DNA of 5,857 nucleotides. Source: Chloroflexota bacterium (GTDB taxonomy: Bacteria; Chloroflexota; Dehalococcoidia; SZUA-161; SpSt-899). Shown here in pieces: positions 1-4,522 of the stretch. Made by a program: the position numbers and the translations under genes. The first letter of the stretch is position 1. Each line of letters starts with the position of its first letter. The stretch is taken from the NCBI GenBank assembly GCA_018725455.1, contig QLUN01000062.1, positions 1-5,857 on the forward strand, read 5' to 3'. The notes under the pieces are model-generated. The model saw only the letters and a program-made list of their open reading frames with translations. It ran no database searches and had not been told where the DNA came from.

Positions 1-75
1 TTCCAGATGATCAGGAGACTTCGTCACGGAGATACGTGCGTCTCAATATATCAATTTGCAGGGGGTGAAGATTGA
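1..75 (+). CDS. rsmD: Probable RsmD, 16S rRNA (guanine-966-N2)-methyltransferase, C-terminal end only
   Basis: An open frame enters from the left edge and gives 24 codons before a TGA at 73-75. The visible peptide contains RHGDTCVSIYQF, which resembles the last strand of RsmD proteins (a conserved YGDT-x-x-x-x-Y type ending). Family knowledge: RsmD methylates G966 of 16S rRNA using SAM, and rsmD lies directly upstream of coaD in many bacteria. The stop overlaps the TTG start of coaD by four bases (TTGA), which suggests translational coupling. The catalytic part, including the NPPY motif, lies outside the window, so the identification rests on this short tail and the coaD neighbour. It could be another protein with a similar tail. 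Confidence 0.6.
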   Translation, partial: FQMIRRLRHGDTCVSIYQFAGGED

Positions 76-566
76 CCATCGCTTTGTATCCCGGGAGATT
101 TGACCCGATAACCTATGGCCATCTCGATATAGCTACCCGAGCGGCGCAGGTTTTCGATGAGCTGGTCATCGGGGTTTTCGCCACTCCACAGAAAAACCTC
201 CTCTTCAGCACCGAAGAGCGGGTGGATATGGCACAGAGGGCAGTAACCCACATATCCAACATACGGGTGGAGCCGTTTTTTGGGCTAACCGTCGATTTCG
301 CCAAGCAGTTGAATGCCGCGGTAATCGTGCGCGGGCTGAGAATGGGCTCCGATTTCGAGCGGGAATTCGAGATGGCTTTGATGAATAAGAAGCTGGCACC
401 GGAGATTGAGGTGCTCTGTATGATGACCAGCGTGCAGTATCAGTTCCTCAGCTCCAGTATTCTCAAGGAGGTAGCCCAGCTCGGGGGGTGCATTGACGAC
501 CTGGTCCCCGAGTACGTAGCTAACACTCTGAGGGAGAAGCTTTCTGTTGTGGCCACAAAAATATAA
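72..566 (+). CDS. coaD: Phosphopantetheine adenylyltransferase (CoaD)
   Basis: CoaD (EC 2.7.7.3) transfers AMP from ATP to 4'-phosphopantetheine, giving dephospho-CoA, the penultimate step of coenzyme A synthesis in the cytoplasm. The 164-residue product has the usual family length. Visible landmarks are YPGRFDPITYGH at residues 6-17 (the T/H-x-G-H nucleotidyltransferase motif, T14 and H17), a lysine at 41 in the PQKN loop, IVRGLR at 85-90, and SSSILKEVA at 127-135 (the SSS-x-x-KE ATP-binding segment). Translation most likely starts at TTG 72-74. No ATG fits the frame before the motif, GGGGGTG at 61-67 can act as ribosome-binding site, and the start overlaps the preceding stop. The gene sits between rsmD and a ferredoxin gene, probably in one operon. 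Nothing key is missing. Confidence 0.96.
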   Translation: MTIALYPGRFDPITYGHLDIATRAAQVFDELVIGVFATPQKNLLFSTEERVDMAQRAVTHISNIRVEPFFGLTVDFAKQLNAAVIVRGLRMGSDFEREFEMALMNKKLAPEIEVLCMMTSVQYQFLSSSILKEVAQLGGCIDDLVPEYVANTLREKLSVVATKI

Positions 567-580
567 GGGGAGGAAGACAA

Positions 581-850
581 ATGGCATACAAGATCACCGA
601 TGAATGCATCAGTTGCGGATCCTGTGAGCCCGAATGCAAGAACGAGGCGATTTACGAGGGGGATACACTCTACGAGATCGATCCCACCAAGTGCACCGAG
701 TGCATCGGCTGGTTTGATTCTCCGAAATGTGCTGAGATCTGCCCGATAGATGATTGCTGCGTACCAGATCCGGACCACGAGGAGTCCCGGGGGCAGCTAC
801 TGGAAAAATGGAAGACGCTTTTCCCCGGTCAGACACCGGCCGCTATCTAG
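581..850 (+). CDS. Small 2[4Fe-4S] ferredoxin, Alvin/YfhL type
   Basis: This 89-residue protein is a soluble electron carrier by family. The first cluster motif uses C9, C12, C15 and C19. The second uses C38, C41, C50 and C54, with the longer eight-residue gap between its second and third cysteines that marks the Allochromatium/YfhL-type ferredoxins. A charged tail follows, with the usual D-P-x-H-E-E at 63-68. Two points are odd: the residue after C19 is Lys rather than the usual Pro, and C59-C60 form an additional cysteine pair just after the second cluster. ATG 581 is preceded by a strong GGGGAGG at 567-573, seven bases away, and the gene follows the coaD stop by 14 bases, so co-transcription with coaD is likely. 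The redox partner cannot be inferred; the Fe-S-containing DUF362 protein downstream is only a neighbour. Confidence 0.93.
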   Translation: MAYKITDECISCGSCEPECKNEAIYEGDTLYEIDPTKCTECIGWFDSPKCAEICPIDDCCVPDPDHEESRGQLLEKWKTLFPGQTPAAI

Positions 851-1034
851 ACTCACTTAAGGCCTGAAAAACAACGCTGCACAGCAAATCCAGATTCCTA
901 TCTCGGCCGGGGCATGGTTATCCGTGTCAGTTATCCAGCACCGATGGGGGGTAGCGGTCTCTATGATCAGCACAATGCCTGTGCCAGCAGCCGCACCCTT
1001 TATGGGCGCGAAGAATCTTTCACCGTTTGCCCTC

Positions 1035-1097
1035 CGCCTCTCGCAGGCGTGAAGCCTACGGCTACACCGGCTTCTAAATCAGGTGGTTTCAGCCTGC
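1035..1097. repeat. Decayed REP-like palindromic repeat units
   Basis: The clearest unit is a hairpin with arms 1041-1048 and 1054-1061 around the loop GTGAA. Six of its eight pairs are Watson-Crick, with one T-G wobble and one mismatch. A competing hairpin pairs CGCCT at 1035-1039 with AGGCG at 1045-1049. A weaker CAGG...CCTG dyad lies at 1080-1096. The core GCAGGCGTGAAGCCTACGGC looks like the GCAGGCTGAAGCCTGCGG-type palindromes I recall from many environmental genomes; that family link is from memory. No thymine run follows, so this is unlikely to be an intrinsic terminator. The rest of 851-1204 shows nothing further that I recognise apart from the possible rtcA remnant and a weak promoter candidate. 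Confidence 0.5.
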
Positions 1098-1103
1098 CCT
1101 CAA

Positions 1104-1132
1104 TTACTTCGCCCCCACCCATGTGATAGAAT
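1104..1132 (+). promoter_or_regulatory. Weak candidate sigma-70 promoter for the DUF362 gene
   Basis: TAGAAT at 1127-1132 matches the -10 consensus at five of six positions and is preceded by TG at 1124-1125, in the extended -10 arrangement. A poor -35 match (TTACTT, 1104-1109) lies 17 bases upstream. Transcription would start near 1139, leaving an untranslated leader of about 65 bases before ATG 1205. The gene needs some promoter in this gap or read-through from the ferredoxin operon. The match is weak, and the segment also overlaps the possible rtcA remnant. Confidence 0.22.
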
Positions 1133-1204
1133 TCACTCAGAGAGGAAGGGACGATCTTCCGTTCCAGACGCTTACCGGCGCAATGTCCTGATGAAGATCA
1201 AACC

Positions 1205-2335
1205 ATGAAGGCTAAGGTCTCGATTGTCGAATGTGTTGACTACGATATAGGAAGGGTGAAAGAGGCTGTCAGGAAGGCCGTCTCCCTGACCGGTGGGTGG
1301 GAGGGGGTCGTGGAGAGAGGAAACCGGGTCCTGGTCAAACCCAATATGCTCTCCGCTTGTCCCCCGGAGGATGGGGTGACTACCCATCCGGCGGTCGTCA
1401 GGGCAGCAGTCGAACTGGTCCAGGAGGGGGGTGCGGAGGCGCTCATCGGGGACAGTCCCGGAGGAACGAACCGGGACCTGAGCCATTTCTGGGAAGTCTG
1501 CGGCTATAGCGAGGTCTCCAAAGTCACCGGGGCGCCCTTAGTAAGCCTGGATCGGGATATCCTGGAGGTTGAAGTTCCCGATGGCGTGATCTACAAGAGG
1601 CTTCATCTTTCTCGCACGGTGATAGAGGCGGATTCTCTGATCACTGTCCCCAAGCTCAAGACCCACAATCTCACCCTTCTCACCGGGGCGGTGAAGAATC
1701 TTCTTGGCCTGATTCCCGGCGGAGGCAAGATAGAGTTTCATAGACGCTGTCCCAGGCCGGATGACCTGGGGGAGGCTATCGTGGATATACTTTCAGTGGC
1801 CAAGCCGAGGTTGGCTCTCATGGATGCTGTGGTGGGGATGGAGGGGGATGGGCCGGTATCCGGTAAATTGCGAGATGTGGGGGTTATCCTGGCCGGCCGG
1901 GACTCCGTAGCCCTCGATACGGTGGCTCAGGTGATGATAGGGCTGAAACCTTTTGATGTGCCCACTACCCGAGCGGCGGCGAATCGGAAACTGGGAACGG
2001 CCGACCTGAGAGAGATAGGACTCGTGGGGAGGTCATTGGAGGAGGCAGTAATCGAGGATTTTGTTCTGCCCTCTAATGCCATGGTGCGGCGTATTCCTCG
2101 ACCTATCCTCGCTCTCATTGCCCGGCGGATAATGGTCAGGCCGCGGCCAAGGGCGGACAAGTGCACTAACTGCGGTTTCTGTATGAATAATTGCCCGGTG
2201 GACGCTATTTGCATCGAAGAAAAACCGGTCCGCGTTGACTATAAGAAATGTATCCTCTGTCTATGTTGCTACGAGCTCTGCCCGGAGAAAGCCATGGATT
2301 TGAGGAAGAGCCTTTTGGCCAGATTCTGGAGGTAG
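1205..2335 (+). CDS. DUF362 protein with C-terminal two-cluster ferredoxin domain
   Basis: The product is 376 residues long. Residues 1-300 or so match the DUF362 family: VLVKPNML at 42-49, a THPAVVRAAVELV segment at 60-72, GDSPGG at 82-87, a central PKLKTH stretch, and KNLLG leading to a glycine-rich IPGGGK. The C-terminus is a ferredoxin domain with C320, C323, C326 and C330 for one [4Fe-4S] cluster and C349, C352, C355 and C359 for the second; C354 is an extra cysteine. There is no signal peptide or membrane segment, so it is probably cytoplasmic. DUF362 proteins with this tail are widespread in anaerobes and are presumed to be redox proteins, but I know of no established reaction for this type. 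ATG 1205 lacks a clear ribosome-binding site; nearby upstream ATGs at 1183 and 1191 are out of frame. Its TAG stop is the first unit of the heptamer array that follows. Confidence 0.9.
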   Translation: MKAKVSIVECVDYDIGRVKEAVRKAVSLTGGWEGVVERGNRVLVKPNMLSACPPEDGVTTHPAVVRAAVELVQEGGAEALIGDSPGGTNRDLSHFWEVCGYSEVSKVTGAPLVSLDRDILEVEVPDGVIYKRLHLSRTVIEADSLITVPKLKTHNLTLLTGAVKNLLGLIPGGGKIEFHRRCPRPDDLGEAIVDILSVAKPRLALMDAVVGMEGDGPVSGKLRDVGVILAGRDSVALDTVAQVMIGLKPFDVPTTRAAANRKLGTADLREIGLVGRSLEEAVIEDFVLPSNAMVRRIPRPILALIARRIMVRPRPRADKCTNCGFCMNNCPVDAICIEEKPVRVDYKKCILCLCCYELCPEKAMDLRKSLLARFWR

Positions 2336-2401
2336 TGGGTAGTAGATAGCGTATAGTCTCCACACCCTACACGCTACACGCTAACTCCTACGCGCTAACA
2401 G
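2333..2401. repeat. Inverted array of heptamer repeats (TAGNNNN / CTANNNN)
   Basis: Four successive 7-base units begin with TAG at 2333, 2340, 2347 and 2354. After a six-base centre, five successive 7-base units begin with CTA at 2367, 2374, 2381, 2388 and 2395. CTACACG occurs twice in a row at 2367 and 2374. The TAG and CTA triplets pair in register about a dyad between 2361 and 2362, and the best stem is TAGCGTATAG (2347-2356) with CTACACGCTA (2367-2376), one mismatch. The array fills almost the whole gap between the DUF362 gene and mtnA, includes the DUF362 stop codon, and ends at the mtnA ribosome-binding site. No thymine run follows, so a terminator role is not supported. It resembles in form the heptameric tandem repeats described in cyanobacteria. 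Confidence 0.75.
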
Positions 2402-2407
2402 GGGAGG
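2401..2407 (+). promoter_or_regulatory. Ribosome-binding site of mtnA, fixing a GTG start
   Basis: GGGGAGG lies seven bases before GTG 2415. No ATG occurs in frame between the repeat array and the conserved N-terminus, so this strong Shine-Dalgarno sequence decides the start. Its first base is the last base of the heptamer array. Confidence 0.8.
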
Positions 2408-2414
2408 TCTCTTA

Positions 2415-3491
2415 GTGCAGGTAAAGCCCATCGAATGGTGCGACACAACGATAAGGATTCTCGACCAGACCAGGCTTCCCTCGGAAGTTGTTTTCTTAGA
2501 AGTGGCCGATTATGTGGAGATGGCTGCAGCGATCAGGGGGATGCGAATTCGCGGTGCACCGGCGATCGGGGTGGCCGCTGCTTACGGGCTGGCACTGGGG
2601 GCTCAGGCGATCGAAGCGAGAACGGAAGAGGAATTTCTGGTTAAATTGGGCACCATCTCTCGAGAGTTAGCCTCCACGCGCCCTACGGCGATCAACCTCT
2701 TCTGGGCACTCGAGCGGATGAATCGAGCCGCTGGAGAAGGCTTCGCCCTGAGGGGCTCGAGCCCGAAGGGTTCAACGATCTCGGAGATCAAGGCAGTGCT
2801 GGTTGAGGAAGCAAAGCGCATCGAGAGGGAAAACGAGGAAGCCGATCGGCGAATCGGACGGCTTGGTGCGGAGCTTATTGAATACGGCTTCACCATCCTG
2901 ACCCACTGTAATGCCGGGGCGCTGGCTACGGCGGGCTACGGCACGGCGCTGGGGGTAATCAAGGCCGCGCACGAGCAGGGGAAACAAATAAAGGTCATTG
3001 CCTGTGAGACTCGCCCCTTGCTTCAGGGCGCCCGGCTAACGGCCTGGGAACTGGTAGAGGAGCAGATACCCGTAACCCTGATAACCGACAGCATGGCGGG
3101 GCACTTCATGAACCGGGGGAGGATCGACTGTGTAATTGTGGGGGCAGACCGGATCGCCAGGAACGGCGATGTGGCCAACAAGATCGGCACCTACAGCGTT
3201 GCCGTTCTGGCCAGGGAAAACTCCGTTCCCTTCTATGTGGCCGCTCCCACCAGCACCATAGACCTTTCGGTCAAGTCGGGGGCTGAGATACCGATTGAAG
3301 AGAGAAGTCCGGAGGAGGTGACCTGGATTGGACTGACGCGCATTGCGCCCGAGGGTGTGGAGGTGGCTAACCCCGCCTTCGATGTGACACCGCATCAGTA
3401 TGTATCTGCTATAATTACCGAAAAAGGAGTGCTGAAGGAACCCTACGAGGAGGGGTTTGAAGGGTTTGTTTTGAAGACGATTTCTCAATAA
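2415..3491 (+). CDS. mtnA: S-methyl-5-thioribose-1-phosphate isomerase (MtnA), with a small in-frame insert
   Basis: MtnA (EC 5.3.1.23) converts 5-methylthioribose-1-phosphate to 5-methylthioribulose-1-phosphate in methylthioadenosine salvage. It belongs to the eIF2B-alpha/beta/delta-like fold family, so older annotations may call it a translation initiation factor. The 358-residue product shows RIRGAPAIGVAAAYG near the N-terminus, TRPTAINLFWALERM, THCNAGALATAGYGTALG with catalytic Cys165, and VGADRIARNGDVANKIGT with catalytic Asp245. The 80-residue spacing of Cys and Asp equals that of the Bacillus subtilis enzyme (C160, D240). Residues about 108-120, between ALERM and SEIK, are longer than usual and are encoded by a GC-rich palindrome. 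mtnP follows after a very short gap, indicating an operon. A related activity, ribose-1,5-bisphosphate isomerase, is less likely given the adjacent MTA phosphorylase. Confidence 0.95.
   Translation: MQVKPIEWCDTTIRILDQTRLPSEVVFLEVADYVEMAAAIRGMRIRGAPAIGVAAAYGLALGAQAIEARTEEEFLVKLGTISRELASTRPTAINLFWALERMNRAAGEGFALRGSSPKGSTISEIKAVLVEEAKRIERENEEADRRIGRLGAELIEYGFTILTHCNAGALATAGYGTALGVIKAAHEQGKQIKVIACETRPLLQGARLTAWELVEEQIPVTLITDSMAGHFMNRGRIDCVIVGADRIARNGDVANKIGTYSVAVLARENSVPFYVAAPTSTIDLSVKSGAEIPIEERSPEEVTWIGLTRIAPEGVEVANPAFDVTPHQYVSAIITEKGVLKEPYEEGFEGFVLKTISQ
2746..2770. repeat. GC-rich palindrome inside the mtnA coding sequence
   Basis: The perfect 12-base dyad GGGCTCGAGCCC at 2753-2764 is flanked by CCCT (2746-2749) and AGGG (2767-2770), separated from it by GA on both sides plus one unpaired G on the left. 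An alternative pairing is CTTCG (2741-2745) with CGAAG (2764-2768). It encodes residues 111-119 of MtnA in a loop that is shorter in most family members as I recall them. The CCCTGA...CGAAGGG edges resemble dispersed palindromes seen in other bacterial genomes. The dyad is directly visible; its being an inserted element is inference. Confidence 0.6.
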
Positions 3492-3502
3492 CGGGGAAAG
3501 TG

Positions 3503-3510
3503 AAGGAGGT
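3503..3510 (+). promoter_or_regulatory. Ribosome-binding site of mtnP, favouring ATG 3515
   Basis: AAGGAGGT is a near-perfect anti-16S match and ends four bases before ATG 3515. An in-frame GTG at 3500 would place this sequence inside the gene and has no such site of its own, so ATG 3515 is preferred. The spacing is slightly short. Confidence 0.8.
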
Positions 3511-3514
3511 GCCA

Positions 3515-4420
3515 ATGCCAGAAGCTAAAATCGGGATCATGGGGGGAACCGGCCTCTACGAGATAGAAGGCCTCAGCGATGTCAAAGAGGTGAGGGTTGA
3601 GACACCGTTCGGCGATCCGAGCGACTCGATTATCGTTGGCAGGCTCGAAGGAACGAGCATCGCCTTTCTTCCTCGACATGGCCGGGGACACCGCATTAAT
3701 CCAACTGAGCTGCCATCTCGCGCAAATATCTACGCCCTCAAGTCGCTGGGGGTAGAGCGGATCATTTCCATCAATTCGGCAGGCAGCCTCAAAGAAGAGC
3801 TGGCACCGCGTCACCTCGTCATCCCGGACCAGATCATTGACCGCACCCGAAACAGGGTGAACAGCTTTTTTGGCGATGGCCTGGTGGTTCATATCCCCTT
3901 CGCCGAGCCCTTTTGCCCCGTATTAAGTGAGATACTCCACCAGGCAGCCCGGGATGCCGGGGCCACAGTGCATAAAGGCGGCACATTCATCGCCATGGAG
4001 GGTCCCCAGTTCTCCACCAGGGCAGAATCCCGTCTCTATCGTTCCTGGGGAGGCAGCATCATCGGGATGACCATCCTGCCGGAGGCCAAACTGGCGAGAG
4101 AGGCCGAGATCTGCTATGCCAGCGTTGCCTGTGTCACCGACTATGACTGCTGGCACGAGGAGAAGGAGCCGGTAACTGCGGAGATAATACTTGCTGTTCT
4201 GGCTGAAAACACCGGCACCGCCAAAGAGATCATCAAGATCGCCGCGCCTCGCATTCCCGGGAGGAGGGACGGGGCAGCCACAGAGGACACAGAGAAAGAG
4301 GAGGGATGGGGTTGCGAATGCGCCAGCGCCCTTATGACTGGCATCGTCACCCCGCCGGGGTTTATACCGCAACGGATGAAGAGGGAACTGGCGCTCCTAA
4401 TTGGCAAATACCTGAAGTAG
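3515..4420 (+). CDS. mtnP: S-methyl-5'-thioadenosine phosphorylase (MtnP), with an in-frame repeat insert
   Basis: MtnP (EC 2.4.2.28) splits methylthioadenosine, a by-product of polyamine synthesis and other SAM-dependent reactions, into adenine and 5-methylthioribose-1-phosphate, the substrate of the MtnA encoded just upstream. From ATG 3515 the product has 301 residues, slightly longer than the usual 270-290. Visible motifs are IGIMGGTGLY at 6-15 (phosphate-binding T12), PRHGRGH at 53-59, SINSAGSL, GPQFSTRAES, GMTILPEAKLA, and TDYD at 208-211. The Asp in TDYD favours 6-aminopurine substrates over inosine or guanosine. A C-x-C pair (C267, C269) near the C-terminus recalls the CXC motif of archaeal MTA phosphorylases. 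Residues about 250-266 are an unusual acidic stretch encoded by a CACAGAGGACACAGAG-type repeat. A longer form from GTG 3500 (306 residues) is possible but less likely. Confidence 0.95.
   Translation: MPEAKIGIMGGTGLYEIEGLSDVKEVRVETPFGDPSDSIIVGRLEGTSIAFLPRHGRGHRINPTELPSRANIYALKSLGVERIISINSAGSLKEELAPRHLVIPDQIIDRTRNRVNSFFGDGLVVHIPFAEPFCPVLSEILHQAARDAGATVHKGGTFIAMEGPQFSTRAESRLYRSWGGSIIGMTILPEAKLAREAEICYASVACVTDYDCWHEEKEPVTAEIILAVLAENTGTAKEIIKIAAPRIPGRRDGAATEDTEKEEGWGCECASALMTGIVTPPGFIPQRMKRELALLIGKYLK
4277..4305. repeat. CACAGAGGACACAGAG-type repeat inside mtnP
   Basis: A purine-rich stretch made of CACAGAGGACACAGAGAAAG followed by AGGAGGG encodes the low-complexity peptide ATEDTEKEEG (residues 255-264). 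It closely resembles a CTCTGTGTCCTCTGTGG-type sequence that I remember as a dispersed repeat in many environmental bacterial genomes, where it is often mistranslated as TEDTEK- or LCVLCG-like peptides. It lies between the conserved APRIP and C-x-C-x-x-A-L segments of MtnP, where family members are usually shorter. The sequence is directly visible; its status as a mobile repeat is inference. Confidence 0.6.
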
Positions 4421-4522
4421 GGGGTGATTAAGGATTAAGAGCCGCGACCGGGGTTCAAACGGCGTCTGGGCGATCAGTTCCTGAGGAAGGTGGTAGTCGA
4501 ATTTTTCTGTCTTCAGCCTCAT
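4397..4522 (-). pseudogene. queA: queA 5' remnant (tRNA preQ1(34) ribosyltransferase-isomerase), truncated
   Basis: Reading leftwards from ATG 4522-4520, the frame gives 41 codons before a TAG at 4399-4397. Residues 8-25, FDYHLPQELIAQTPFEPR, are the hallmark N-terminus of QueA, and SRLLIL follows, lacking the two residues usually found between EPR and SRL. Homology stops near residue 31, after which the frame runs into the end of mtnP. Normal QueA is about 340 residues and forms epoxyqueuosine in tRNA (EC 2.4.99.17), so this fragment cannot be functional. Its start overlaps the hflX stop as ATGA, so hflX-queA was probably once a translationally coupled pair. The break lies at a tandem GATTAAG repeat. 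A local misassembly could also produce this junction. Confidence 0.8.
4426..4439. repeat. Perfect tandem GATTAAG heptamer at the queA break point
   Basis: GATTAAG occurs twice in direct succession (4426-4432 and 4433-4439), six bases after the mtnP stop. This is about where recognisable QueA coding homology ends on the opposite strand. With only two copies, chance cannot be excluded, though the seven-base period matches the array at 2333-2401. Confidence 0.5.

Larger units (their letters stand above)
870..1137 (-). pseudogene. Possible remnant of RNA 3'-phosphate cyclase gene (rtcA), interrupted by repeats
   Basis: The gap between the ferredoxin and DUF362 genes (851-1204) has no convincing intact gene. 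On the minus strand two peptide blocks recall RtcA, in the correct order. The first is FYHMGGGEV (about 1103-1134), compared with the family's FYPKGGGEV. The second, in another frame, is KGAAAGTGIVLIIET (956-1000), compared with KG-x-G-x-G-T-G-I-V-L-x-A-E, followed by PAEIG (896-910) where the family has PAEEVG. Between the blocks the reading frame shifts, and decayed palindromic repeats occupy the space where about 40 family residues would be expected. Neither the first half of RtcA nor its last 80 or so residues is present. This is recognition by eye of short motifs, and chance similarity is possible. Confidence 0.35.

Noticed and set aside
285..587. A 100-codon minus-strand open frame opposite coaD
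   Set aside because: It lies almost wholly antisense to the well-supported coaD gene and matches no family I recognise.
825..839. CCGGT/ACCGG hairpin at the end of the ferredoxin gene as a terminator
   Set aside because: It lies within the coding sequence, has only five pairs, and is not followed by a thymine run.
914..1126. A 70-codon plus-strand open frame in the gap between the ferredoxin and DUF362 genes
   Set aside because: It has no clear ribosome-binding site, its composition is low in information, and its middle is simply translated palindromic repeat. It also lies opposite the possible rtcA remnant.
2352..2357. TATAGT as a -10 promoter element for mtnA
   Set aside because: It is part of the heptamer array and no acceptable -35 sequence lies 16-18 bases upstream.
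4450..4470. GGGGTTCAAACGG resembling a tRNA T-loop
   Set aside because: The flanking bases do not form the five-pair T-stem, no acceptor or anticodon arm fits around it, and the stretch is explained as the queA coding remnant on the other strand.
4480..4514. TTCCTGAGGAA hairpin and AATTTTTCTGTCTT as a terminator after mtnP
   Set aside because: The stem is only four pairs and lies well upstream of the thymines. The sequence is explained as queA codons on the minus strand.
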